From UMGS1840 sp964537245 (GTDB taxonomy: Bacteria; Bacillota; Clostridia; UMGS1840), in contig CAZHZL010000011.1 in assembly GCA_964537245.1 (NCBI GenBank), positions 1-49,298 on the forward strand: DNA of 49,298 nucleotides, written 5' to 3'. The notes under the pieces were generated by a model, which worked only from the letters and a program-made list of their open reading frames with translations, was not told where the DNA came from and searched no databases. The stretch's first letter is position 1; each line of letters opens with the position of its first letter. The translations under genes and the position numbers were made by a program. Of the stretch, positions 29,501 through 37,831 are shown in pieces.

Positions 29501-30963
29501 GCCTGAATACCTGTTTTGTAGCCTGTTTTCACATCGTTCTCAGTAATATAAATACAGTTGTTTGAGCCCCAGTCGTCTGAAACCAAATCTCCTTCATCAG
29601 CAATCATACCAAGATTGTAGTATGATGATAAATCATAGTGAATATTGCTTTCAGATGTCTGATATTTTGCATAATTTTCTTTTAAAGCTTCAATTTCTTC
29701 GCGTTCCTCTGCTGTATACACAACCTCAAGTTCATCTGCTCTGTTATAAGCTGCGATAAGCTCGTCAAGCTTTGTCAAATCAGTATCTTTCAAATCCTCT
29801 GCCGTCTTATCGGCATACTGGGCATATAAGGCTTTAATCTGTGAATCAACTGCTCTTTTTTCCTTAACGACCTGATAATCAGCTTTTAAGGCTTCGATTG
29901 TTTCTTTTTCAGCTTCGTCAACGAAAATAGCGTCTGTCATTTCAAAATAGTCCATAGCTGTCTGCAATGCTTCTTTGTCTGAAGCTGCCTGCTTTTCATA
30001 TAAAGCTATAAGACTGTCGAGATTTGTTTCATCTGAATCCTGAAGGTCATCAGCAACAGCTTCAAGATAATTTTTCACATTCATTATCTCATCATAATCA
30101 GCTTTTAATTCCTTCTGAGCATTATACAACGGATAACCGATATAAAGATTGTTCATTCTTTCGTAATCAGCCTCATAAGCTTCTCCGCCCTGCAAAAGCG
30201 CGTCTGTCAAATCTCCGATGTTAGCCAAATCGTCCTCTGTCAAATCATCATATAAGTCTTTATCCTTATATATATCAAGATATGCTGTTATTGTTTCCTG
30301 AAAAACAGAATCAAGCTCCTCCTGTGAATATGGAATTTCAACGATTGCTATAACATGATATCCGAAATCAGCAGGATTAAACTCAATCGCTGTTACATTT
30401 CTTTTCTTATCTGTTGAAAGCTCAACAAGGTTTAAGTATGCTGTGCTGTCGCCTTCTGCAAATTTAGGCAAAAGTCCTGTTCCTTTTTTCAGCGTTGCAC
30501 CAAATTCATAGTTATATACTGCCGCCTCATTCATTGCAGACAATGTAACATTACATTCCTGATTACCGCTTTCATATAATATATTAAATGTCGCGCTACC
30601 GCCTGTCGTATTACCGCTCGCAATAATACCGATATACTTAACAGGGTTTCCTGAAAGTGTAACGGTTGTTTTTTCGGTAACATCAATAACATCATTTGTA
30701 CCTAAACCCATACCGCCATCAACAGTAAACTCATAAGTATCATTAGCCCCTGTGATACTTACCACACTGTCTGCCGGAAGTTTTAAACCGTTATACAAGT
30801 ATGTAGGATAAACGCCTGTTCTTGAACCGGTTTCGTTTAATTTTACAAAATAGTCGGCATTATAAAGAGAAGAAAGCTCTTCCGCCGCTGCTGAAATTGG
30901 GAGCATTGTCAAAAGCATTAATGACAATACAACCGCGATTACTGATTTGATAGTGTGTTTCAT
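26596..30963 (-). CDS. Giant surface scaffold protein with C-terminal SLH triplet
   Basis: 1455 residues. Signal peptide ~1-27. Order: a strand-rich module (~35-215) ending in IAIVEIPYSQEELDS; about 220 helical residues in roughly 75-residue repeats (LxDxDxxxLDxLIAxYxxA, ~235-435); a second strand-rich module (~440-690) with PKLSLTINFTDGT; an SbsA-type Ig-like domain (~745-835); further beta domains (~835-1025); a helical domain (~1026-1230) shared with the 1423-residue enzyme; a Gly/Ser linker (~1238-1260); and three SLH repeats (~1283-1455: FTDVKKDHWAYDYI, FTDVYSDSWYAPYV and a degenerate third). No enzyme motif is seen. The two strand-rich modules match repeats of the protein at 31171..35277. 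Likely a scaffold or glycan-binding protein. Confidence 0.8.
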   Translation of the reverse strand: MKHTIKSVIAVVLSLMLLTMLPISAAAEELSSLYNADYFVKLNETGSRTGVYPTYLYNGLKLPADSVVSITGANDTYEFTVDGGMGLGTNDVIDVTEKTTVTLSGNPVKYIGIIASGNTTGGSATFNILYESGNQECNVTLSAMNEAAVYNYEFGATLKKGTGLLPKFAEGDSTAYLNLVELSTDKKRNVTAIEFNPADFGYHVIAIVEIPYSQEELDSVFQETITAYLDIYKDKDLYDDLTEDDLANIGDLTDALLQGGEAYEADYERMNNLYIGYPLYNAQKELKADYDEIMNVKNYLEAVADDLQDSDETNLDSLIALYEKQAASDKEALQTAMDYFEMTDAIFVDEAEKETIEALKADYQVVKEKRAVDSQIKALYAQYADKTAEDLKDTDLTKLDELIAAYNRADELEVVYTAEEREEIEALKENYAKYQTSESNIHYDLSSYYNLGMIADEGDLVSDDWGSNNCIYITENDVKTGYKTGIQASKWNASHTNGIVKATTQINWSSSDVVHTPALVYDKTNNNKLTFKISTDTKSTDKNVVALDAGAITLNGSGRLAKTLDILSVGGQNNGNPKLSLTINFTDGTVQNQIITVVWNGYWGSSVSPSLGSYNARNLYNLNGVATEGNDNATVAFVFRAYSIPIEAGKIIDNVVITSGSTQGILVGVSEQVLTNEEYKALLKEQFNKVKDYTEETFDVAEATKFSQYCQEAEKRGLDIEDIIDAEAAEAITGKVLTAEGIFEKTDKDTVTATVKFSQAVEESVLKENLTVSKNNAEAEYTFTMKDDKTAVLTFDDSEKGGASYKISVSDALTLKEYPAYKISKAYEFSYTSPVYMEAVLSGNTLTVINNTKTDYKYVAFANEISADNTIIYTNEEYNATATNLSPNTHNFSIVGRGNLLISVWDENQKLIANAAGAATATEAQTVATADYMYPSLDFETNELKVSGFTPSKEEGKNITLNILKGTSSFIRKEALTNKDGYFEIVVPLNEYIIPSGTNLSFTLGGDDFSSKISLNDVYFSITTQREDVIRRLIDDASVIKEQTTKDILALDSQVYDNIDLDKAAAVISANKSLLSASDVTGSRENVRRLLILSAFNQGKKDIVSKDGLFTYEDVMNYSAIDNNGVTIYSLYKTAISDAGRALTVDSLLNQNFATIDALISQMTENMLVNEVEYPNVNGVGYVSDVLTQANADKVSLNIPKYFSLADKSAINAVITSAVITSKASIESTVNSFGGISYTPGGSTGSSSGGFSSGSSSVGSFGVEQNYLDNLTTQNNEANGATVFTDVKKDHWAYDYIMELYEKGILSGKGDGTFAPENSLTRAELVKVIVTAKGLTATDYNTPFTDVYSDSWYAPYVAAAYENGIVTGVTDTVFMPDEKVSRQDLCVVLYRLLDEKTTSEISFTDNISISDYALDAVKCFSGLGIVNGFEDGSFRPFESCTRAQCAKIISMFLQQ

Positions 30964-31005
30964 CGCAAATTCTCCTTTTTTGTTAATTGTTTTTAGCGTT
31001 TGCTA

Positions 31006-31062
31006 AATTAAATTACAATTCTTTTTCCTTTTTTCTTTTCCTTTTTTAATTGTAATTTAATT
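31006..31062 (-). promoter_or_regulatory. Long inverted repeat in the leader of the 1455-aa gene
   Basis: Arms 31006-31020 and 31048-31062 are perfectly complementary over 15 bp. They extend imperfectly outward (GCG-TTTGC against GGCAAGCG) to about 24 positions. The loop is a 27-base purine tract on the transcribed strand (AAAAAAGG and AAGAAAAAAGG units). It lies 43-99 bases upstream of the ATG, whose own ribosome site (AAGGAG) is outside the stem. A stabilising 5' hairpin or an RNA-protein site for a highly made surface protein is plausible. Confidence 0.6.
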
Positions 31063-31087
31063 CGGCAAGCGAGAAAACAATTGTTAT

Positions 31088-31125
31088 ACTTTCGCTATGC
31101 CAAATAATATTGGCATAGCGAAAGT
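31088..31125 (-). terminator. Perfect 16-bp hairpin between two surface genes
   Basis: Arms 31088-31103 and 31110-31125 are perfectly complementary (16 bp, six-base loop), 46 bases after the stop at 31171. On the minus strand the stem is not followed by a clean U-run (it reads GTATAACAATTGTTTTC). On the plus strand it is followed by CAACTTTTTT. It could be a leaky terminator, or an mRNA-processing and stabilising hairpin that sets different levels for the two genes. Confidence 0.5.
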
Positions 31126-31170
31126 CAACTTTTTTAGTTTATAATTATAATTGTAATTTTGCTCGGCTTT

Positions 31171-34100
31171 TTACTTCTCAGTATATACGATAGGTCTCAT
31201 TGAATCAAGTGACTGCCATACAAATGCTTTGTATGAAACTGCGCCTGTAACATCGTCACAGGAGATTTCCATGTAACCGTTTGTTGTACCGTCGGCAAAT
31301 GTGTAAAGCGTTGAAGCGTTTACATTAAGAAGCTTGTTGTTGGCGTCATAAACTGCAACACCGATAACAGCTGTCTTTTCTGAGCCGATATTATTTACAA
31401 CTGAAGCTGTTGCTGTTACTTTACCGCTTTCTACATTGATAACAGGAGTAACCTCAAAGCCTTTATCTTTTAAACCATAATATTCTTCGACTTTATCAAG
31501 CATATTCTGAGCATAGTTATAATACTCTTCATTAATGATATTTACATCATCAATACCTCTTACAGTATAAAGCTCAATACCTGCTTTTGCGCCGTTTTCA
31601 ACTAAAGCAACATTCTCATCTGTTACTGCTTCGCCTGCTGCAACATAAGCGTCAAAGCCTGATAACCAAGTATCAACAAGCTCATCTGTTGTATAAGGAA
31701 TTGCTGTGATACCGAGGATTGTGTAATTAGCACGACTGCTCGGCATAAATGTTACAGAAACGATTTCTTTGTTTTCCAAAACTGTATCATAAGTAAATTC
31801 AGTTGAAGTTTTAGAAGGTGACTGAGTTGGATTGATTTCTGAAGCAAAGAATTTTGCTCCGTCATATGTCGTAACCGTTTCACCGTCACTTTCTCTTACC
31901 TTATAGGATACACCAAATGTATTATTCTCAAGCGGAGAAAGGATATTGCCCATATCTACATAAGCGTAGAACTGATGTCCATGATATGTTGTATTATAGA
32001 AAAGGTTTGTTGTTGCCTCAGTCGCTGTACCGTCTGAATAATTAATTGTAACATTAACTCTGAGCGGTAAAATCTGTTCACCGTTTGGTGAATCAAGAAG
32101 GAAATATATATCCTTATATTTTCTCTTTTCTGTTTCCGAAAATTCAATTGTTGTTCCTGTTTCTGAATCCTTTGCTACTAATACAGCATCGTTACCAACA
32201 GAATTAAAGTCTCCTGAAAGCTTAAATGTTGTTCCTGTAAGCGCAGACGGGAAGTTATCCTTCACCCATTCTTCAATTACAGTCTCTGAAGTAGCTTTCG
32301 GCGCTACCATTTCAACTATACCGCTTTCTGAAATTGAATTTGAATTATAAATTTTATCATTTCCTACAGTTTCGTCGTTTCTTCCTGCAAACTCTTCAGG
32401 AACTTCTGTACCTAAAGGAATGATTACATCTGTATCAGCCTCCTGTGTAAGGTCAATATATACAGGTGCGTTGAAAGCAATCTGCTTGTATTCAGTATAT
32501 ATATCTTTGTAATCAGCTTCATTTCCGCCTCTTAAAACAAGCTCATCTGCACATTCTTTAGCAAATGCGATTTGATTATCTGTTGCTGTAGAGAGGTCGA
32601 TTGAAACAGCTTTTTCAAGCGCATCGTTTGTTAAAGCAACTTCGGTCATACCTAAGAAAGCAAGGTTACTTCCATAAGTATACACGATTGAATAGCTTTC
32701 AACAACTTTATTTTCAGGGATAGTAAGAGCCATAACCTCTAAGTCGGTTTCACCTCTGTTAGTATCAACAAGCTTTCCTGTTTCAACATCAACAGTAGGT
32801 CTCATCCAACTGCCAATATTTGAATACGAAGCAACTATATCGCTATAATTTGTTGCAGTAGTATAAAAGTGATTCGGGAAATTAAGCGCAATATTCTCCG
32901 AATTACCGTCAGTATATTTCAATGTAACGGTAGTATTGTTAGAACCGCCTTCTACCATATACAAAATATAAAGCTGTGAGGCAGGTCTTGAAGAACCGGG
33001 AACAACTAAAGCTTCTGCGTTTTTCTTTAATGCATAACCGTCCAATACCTTACCTGAATAAGTTTCGGGCAACAGCTTAAAGGTAATTCCATTAGGTGAA
33101 ATATAGCTTGAATTAGAAGCATTCAGATATTTATTGTTACCGTTAATACCGCTGTAGTTAGAAATGCTGTCTCCTGCACCACCTACCCAAGTTTCTGTAT
33201 TAACTTCATCTCCGATATAACCGATAAAATCTGCGTTTAAAGGCATATCAAGCTGGTACTGTGCAACATCATCCAATATAACCTTATTTAAAATTTCTGA
33301 ATAATCTGCTGTATCTCCTCTTTCCTGCAGTTCCTTAGCCGCTTCTTTTGCAAAAAGGATTTCATCATCAGAAGCAGTTGAAAGGTCGATTGAAACAGCT
33401 GTCATAAGTTCAGAATTGGTTAAAGGTTTTTCAGCCATTTTATAAAGAACTGTATCACCTGCTGAACTTACAGTTCCGATAGCATAGTTACTTACCCTTT
33501 TTCCGTCAGGAATATCAACCTTAACGATACCAACACCTGACGCTGTACTACCGTTTTTGCTTGCTACAACATTATCTGCAACAGTTATATAAGAAACAGA
33601 AGTGTTATACAATACATCCGCTGTATAGTCATCTTTTCTATACATTACATCTGTATAACCATCTAAACGAGGTGTAAACACATCGGTTGTTCCGTCGGTA
33701 TATGTAACATTAACTGTAAGCTTCGGCTTACCATAAGATTCAAAGCCGAAATATACGGCTGATGAAAGCTTTCCTGATCCTGCTACATTTTTAACTGTTG
33801 TATCAGCAGGGATAGTTATTTTAGTTCCGTTAGAATCGGTATAACTTTTTTCTCGGAATCTTTTTATTGAATCGAGCCCTTTTCCGCTTGCTTCATTATC
33901 CGAAAGCTTAAAAATTATACCATCTGCCGTCCATGTTCCTGAAGTTAATTTTGTAGAATCACCGTCAAGAGGATATATTTCGCTATATGACCAATTTGCA
34001 CTTAGACTACCACCAACCCAAGTCGCAGGGTCAACTTCATCGCCTACCTTAGCAACATAGTCTGTGTCATACGGAAGTATTAAATCATACTGTGTAGGCG

Positions 34101-35277
34101 CTGCTTCAAGGTGAAGAAGTCTCTTCTTATATTCGGTAGTAATAGCTGAATAATCTGTTGTATCACCGCGAGCTACAAGCTCATTTGCACATTCATAAGC
34201 AAAGCTTATCTGCTCATCAGTTGCAGCAGAAAGGTCGCTTGGAATTGCAGCCTGTAATTCTTCATTTGTAAGCGCTGCTTCTGTTGCGGCATAGATTGCT
34301 ACAACTGTATCGCTTCTTGAAGCTGCACCTAAAGTAATTTTTGAAACTACTTTGTTTGCATCAACTTCTACATAAGAAACAGAAAGATTACTCTGCAACC
34401 CACCATAGTTTTGTGTAACAAATTTATCTTCGTCTGTTTCCTGATATGCGCCTGAAGCTGTGTATGCAACATCTCTTGTTGTCCATTTACCTGTAGTTTC
34501 GTTATATGTTCCAACCTGATTGTGACTTTTTGTTTTATATGTCTGAATATATTCAGCTTTTCCTTCATCGCTGATTTGTAAAGCGGTGTAAGAAGGACAG
34601 CCTGATGTACCGACAAAATTCTGAGCTTTTGTCTGCCAGCCTGAATAATATCCCGGAGTCCAAAGTGTTTTCACAGCTGTTGTTCCGTCCGTATATGTCA
34701 AAGTAACAGGAATAGTCTGTTCAGTATTCTGACCTGCCATAAATGCAAAGTAAATTTTGCTTGATGGACGACCTGAAGCGTCAAAGGTTACTTCTGCGTC
34801 ATCATTCCATCTTGAAATAGCGTCATTTACTTTACCTTTACCTAAATCGTCTGCAAGTGAAAATTCAATACCACTAAGTCCTTTGTTTGTCATTAAAGCA
34901 GTTAAGTTCTTAGCAATATCTGCTTTTAATGCCATATTACCGTTTATTGTATTGTTAGTCGGATTTGATATGGTATAACCGGTAGTTGTAATGTCGTTTC
35001 CTTCATCATCTGTTCCAATAATAACTTCGTATGAACTTCCGGAAAGCGTTGGTCCTTGTTTATATGAGCCAATGATTTTTGAGTAAGCTGTTCCACCGCC
35101 AAGCCATGTGTTTACATCAAGTTCATCGCCTACTTGCGCATTAAAGTCTGAATCAAGCGGTAATGTAAGCGGTAAGCTTGTTACTTCTGTCAACTCTGTT
35201 GTTTCAGTTGCAAAAGCAAAGGTGCCCATTGAGAGAAGAAGTGAAAAAGTAATTAAAAACGCAATAATTCTTTTCAT
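31171..35277 (-). CDS. Giant secreted protein built of four ~270-350-residue modules
   Basis: 1368 residues. Signal peptide ~1-23. Four related modules cover about 39-390, 400-672, 677-940 and 952-1260. The first three open with LPxDxD..VGDExD..TWVGG. All contain a strand like VTLTYTDGTT, and all end in an alpha-helical tail; in modules 1-3 this is LTNxxLxxA...DLSxATDxQIxFAxExAxEL.xRG. A final beta module (~1275-1368) ends in YKAFVWQSLDSMRPI and matches the end of the 1104-residue enzyme. There are no SLH repeats, no dockerin and no catalytic motif that I can see. It follows the solute-binding lipoprotein gene by 51 bases. The modules may bind the polysaccharide; I do not recognise the family. 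Confidence 0.7.
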   Translation of the reverse strand: MKRIIAFLITFSLLLSMGTFAFATETTELTEVTSLPLTLPLDSDFNAQVGDELDVNTWLGGGTAYSKIIGSYKQGPTLSGSSYEVIIGTDDEGNDITTTGYTISNPTNNTINGNMALKADIAKNLTALMTNKGLSGIEFSLADDLGKGKVNDAISRWNDDAEVTFDASGRPSSKIYFAFMAGQNTEQTIPVTLTYTDGTTAVKTLWTPGYYSGWQTKAQNFVGTSGCPSYTALQISDEGKAEYIQTYKTKSHNQVGTYNETTGKWTTRDVAYTASGAYQETDEDKFVTQNYGGLQSNLSVSYVEVDANKVVSKITLGAASRSDTVVAIYAATEAALTNEELQAAIPSDLSAATDEQISFAYECANELVARGDTTDYSAITTEYKKRLLHLEAAPTQYDLILPYDTDYVAKVGDEVDPATWVGGSLSANWSYSEIYPLDGDSTKLTSGTWTADGIIFKLSDNEASGKGLDSIKRFREKSYTDSNGTKITIPADTTVKNVAGSGKLSSAVYFGFESYGKPKLTVNVTYTDGTTDVFTPRLDGYTDVMYRKDDYTADVLYNTSVSYITVADNVVASKNGSTASGVGIVKVDIPDGKRVSNYAIGTVSSAGDTVLYKMAEKPLTNSELMTAVSIDLSTASDDEILFAKEAAKELQERGDTADYSEILNKVILDDVAQYQLDMPLNADFIGYIGDEVNTETWVGGAGDSISNYSGINGNNKYLNASNSSYISPNGITFKLLPETYSGKVLDGYALKKNAEALVVPGSSRPASQLYILYMVEGGSNNTTVTLKYTDGNSENIALNFPNHFYTTATNYSDIVASYSNIGSWMRPTVDVETGKLVDTNRGETDLEVMALTIPENKVVESYSIVYTYGSNLAFLGMTEVALTNDALEKAVSIDLSTATDNQIAFAKECADELVLRGGNEADYKDIYTEYKQIAFNAPVYIDLTQEADTDVIIPLGTEVPEEFAGRNDETVGNDKIYNSNSISESGIVEMVAPKATSETVIEEWVKDNFPSALTGTTFKLSGDFNSVGNDAVLVAKDSETGTTIEFSETEKRKYKDIYFLLDSPNGEQILPLRVNVTINYSDGTATEATTNLFYNTTYHGHQFYAYVDMGNILSPLENNTFGVSYKVRESDGETVTTYDGAKFFASEINPTQSPSKTSTEFTYDTVLENKEIVSVTFMPSSRANYTILGITAIPYTTDELVDTWLSGFDAYVAAGEAVTDENVALVENGAKAGIELYTVRGIDDVNIINEEYYNYAQNMLDKVEEYYGLKDKGFEVTPVINVESGKVTATASVVNNIGSEKTAVIGVAVYDANNKLLNVNASTLYTFADGTTNGYMEISCDDVTGAVSYKAFVWQSLDSMRPIVYTEK

Positions 35278-35328
35278 AATTTTTTCTCCTTTTTGTTTTT
35301 TATTTTAGCTCCGTCTTAAAGGGAAGCA

Positions 35329-36858
35329 TTATTTTTGTGACGCTAAATGTGCGTCAACCTGCTCCTGAATAGCCGCTCTTACCTTATCCAAACCTGCAAT
35401 TTCGAGCTTGTTCATAGCTTCTTCATATGTAGCTTCATAGTTAGGCAATGAGCCGCTTGCAAGCTGGTCAAGATATTCGCCTGTGATTGTAGCAATCTGA
35501 GCTGCTTCTGCTTCAAAGTCTTCTTTATTAAGATTGAAGCCTGCGATTTTAGACTGTGTTGCGCTTGGATTCCATTCGTTGAACACATAGTCGTTCCAGC
35601 CTTCTGATCTGTTTGGTGTTTCAAAAGAAAGTGCAGAGTTACCAACAATCCATTCATTAAGTCCGTATGGAGCGTCAGCAGCACCCGGAGAGCCAACATA
35701 TCCGATAGGCTCAATTCTTACATCTGAGCCTTCAACTCTTGTGTAGTGCTTTCCTTCGATACCGTAGGTAAGAAGTCTGTACATATCCTTACCCTTCTCT
35801 GTATACATCATATTAAGGAATTTGAGCGCTTCTTCGGGATAATCAGTTGAAGCAAGGATAGCGTTACCGCCTGAGTTTGAAGTATGCTGGATAAAGAAGC
35901 CTTCTTCGGGCTCGATAATTTTTACTTCCATTCCGTATTTTACAGCTAAAGCTTCTTCTGCACCGTCAAAACACTGTGAATGCCAGATATCATAGCCGTT
36001 TGGTAAGCCTGTTTCTTTACCGAGTTCAGCAGACAAAACATCTTTTCTGATAAAGCCTTTTTTGAAGAACTCATCAGCTTTTTTGATTAAAAGCTTATAT
36101 GTATCTGTTTCCATATAATGCTCAACCTTAACGCCGTCGCCTGCTCTTTCAAATACCCATCTGTAGCCTTCAACAGCGTCATAGCCCTTCATCATACCCC
36201 AGGTTGTTCCCGGATACATACCGAGGTGCAATTCGCCGTTTTCTTTAAGCTTTGTAAGATAATCCTCATAAACATCATACATTGCTTCACTAAGCTTAGG
36301 TGATGAAGCCTGCGCTTTTTCAAAAGCTTCAAAGTCAAAATACTTTGCAGCTTCGTCTGCCTGAAGTGTGGTACCGTATTTCGGGCTTGCCATCTGCTGA
36401 TAGTTTGTTATAGCATACTGTCTGTTATCAACCTGACAAAGCTTTAATGCCCATTCAGGAATTTCCTTTAAGATGTCAGGTGCGTGTTCTTCCATCATAT
36501 CGGTGATGTCAAGGAAAGTACCGTCTCTAACTTCACCCGAATATCCTACATTGTAGGTAGCAACGATATCAATCTGTTCGCCGCTTGTCTGGAAAAGCAT
36601 AAATTTCTGTGCAAAATCCGCAAAAGGAACGAGAGTAAAGTCAACTGAGTAGTTTTCAAAGCCTGGTTTTTTCTTTAACTCCTCATTGTACTTTTCCCAA
36701 ACTATTTTGGAATCTGCCTGTTCAGAACCGGGCATCATCCATACCAAGTCTACTTCGCCATTTGAGGAAGAAGATTTTTTATCTCCGCAGCCTGCAAATG
36801 ATGAAAGAGCAACGATGAGACCCAATACCAAACAAAGTTTCTTTTTGAAGTTTTTCAT
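35329..36858 (-). CDS. Oligosaccharide ABC transporter solute-binding lipoprotein (LplA-like)
   Basis: 509 residues. A lipoprotein signal ends in FAGC with the lipidated Cys24, followed by a Ser-rich spacer. The body has the family-1 extracellular binding fold (LVWMMPGSEQADSKIVWEKYN near 37-57). The C-terminal ~100 residues fit the DUF3502 domain typical of LplA/YtcQ-type proteins. It works with the two permeases just upstream to import oligosaccharides. No ATPase gene is in the window, as is normal for this subfamily, which shares a distant MsmK-like ATPase. The start is the ATG at 36858. A second ATG eight bases upstream opens a three-codon frame whose TGA overlaps this start. Confidence 0.9.
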   Translation of the reverse strand: MKNFKKKLCLVLGLIVALSSFAGCGDKKSSSSNGEVDLVWMMPGSEQADSKIVWEKYNEELKKKPGFENYSVDFTLVPFADFAQKFMLFQTSGEQIDIVATYNVGYSGEVRDGTFLDITDMMEEHAPDILKEIPEWALKLCQVDNRQYAITNYQQMASPKYGTTLQADEAAKYFDFEAFEKAQASSPKLSEAMYDVYEDYLTKLKENGELHLGMYPGTTWGMMKGYDAVEGYRWVFERAGDGVKVEHYMETDTYKLLIKKADEFFKKGFIRKDVLSAELGKETGLPNGYDIWHSQCFDGAEEALAVKYGMEVKIIEPEEGFFIQHTSNSGGNAILASTDYPEEALKFLNMMYTEKGKDMYRLLTYGIEGKHYTRVEGSDVRIEPIGYVGSPGAADAPYGLNEWIVGNSALSFETPNRSEGWNDYVFNEWNPSATQSKIAGFNLNKEDFEAEAAQIATITGEYLDQLASGSLPNYEATYEEAMNKLEIAGLDKVRAAIQEQVDAHLASQK

Positions 36859-36929
36859 TTTTTCATTTCTCCTTTTTTATATAAATTTATTTTTTTACTA
36901 CTTTTGATTCCTCCTGTGAGGAAGGCTTT

Positions 36930-37811
36930 TTAGCCCTTGACTGAGCCAATTGTTAAGCCCTGTGCAAAATATTTCTGGAAGAACGGGAACACAATCATCA
37001 TCGGTCCTGCAGCTAATACTGCCATCGCGTAACGCATTGTTTCCGTTGGCGGCTCCTGTCCCATTTCCTGTCCTTTTTCCGCCATTGCTTTTATGAAGTC
37101 TGCTTCACGGAGTATTTTCTGAAGCAAATACTGAAGTGAGAAAAGCTTTGCGTCATGGATATAGATAAGCGCTGTATTCCAGTCGTTCCACTTTCCTACC
37201 AGGTACATAAATCCTAAGGAAGCAAGAACAGGCGTTGAAAGAGGAATAATAATTTTATAATAAACTGTAAATTCGCTTGCGCCGTCAATTTTTGCAGCTT
37301 CAACAAGTCCGTCAGGCAATCCCTGGAAGAAGGTTCTCATTATGATTACATCCCATGCCGCCATTAGTCCCGGAAGAATATAAATCCAGATTGTGTTACC
37401 CAAATGGAGCATTTTTGTGTTAATAATATAGCTTGGTACCAAACCGCCGCCGAAAAGCATTGTAAAGAATATGTAGTATGTTGTAACTTTTCTGAAGCGG
37501 TATGTTCTTCTTGAAAGCGGATATGCATAAAGTGATTTTACAATAAGCGTAAGAGCAGTTGCCGCTACTGAGAAGATAATTGTTACTTTATATGAGTTAA
37601 GAAGCTGCGACGGGTTTTTAAAAATCATCTTATAGCCGTCCAAGCCGATTTCCTTCGGGAAGAACGAATATCCGTACTGTGTGATTGCACTTTCTGATGA
37701 AATTGAAATTGATATCAGAAGTATGAGCGGTAATATATATGTCAGACAGAGAACTATAAATATAAGATTTAATATCAGCTGTCCTTTTGTAAATGTCTTT
37801 TTCTTGTTCAT
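36930..37811 (-). CDS. Sugar ABC transporter permease (LplC/YtcP-like)
   Basis: 293 residues with six predicted membrane segments. The EAA loop is complete (EAAKIDGASE, ~171-180, then YYKIIIPLS), which contacts the ATPase. The C-terminus FQKYFAQGLTIGSVKG is the standard ending of LplC-type permeases. It lies 20 bases after the partner permease and 71 bases before the binding-protein gene. The gap contains a small 6-bp hairpin (TTCCTC/GAGGAA) but no U-run, so read-through is expected. Confidence 0.92.
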   Translation of the reverse strand: MNKKKTFTKGQLILNLIFIVLCLTYILPLILLISISISSESAITQYGYSFFPKEIGLDGYKMIFKNPSQLLNSYKVTIIFSVAATALTLIVKSLYAYPLSRRTYRFRKVTTYYIFFTMLFGGGLVPSYIINTKMLHLGNTIWIYILPGLMAAWDVIIMRTFFQGLPDGLVEAAKIDGASEFTVYYKIIIPLSTPVLASLGFMYLVGKWNDWNTALIYIHDAKLFSLQYLLQKILREADFIKAMAEKGQEMGQEPPTETMRYAMAVLAAGPMMIVFPFFQKYFAQGLTIGSVKG

Positions 37812-37831
37812 TTCTCTTTACTTCCTTTCTC

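Noticed and set aside
15899..35277. Cellulosome-type complex (cohesin and dockerin)
   Set aside because: I find no dockerin calcium-binding duplicates and no cohesin-like domains in the giant proteins. Anchoring appears SLH-based.
31171..35277. LPxTG sortase anchors on the non-SLH surface proteins
   Set aside because: None of the three C-termini has an LPxTG-like motif, hydrophobic tail and basic end.
36855..36866. Three-codon frame (ATG AAA AAA TGA) overlapping the start of the binding-protein gene
   Set aside because: It starts only about two bases after GGAG and arises easily from A-rich leader sequence. The main ATG has better spacing, so a regulatory role is not supported.
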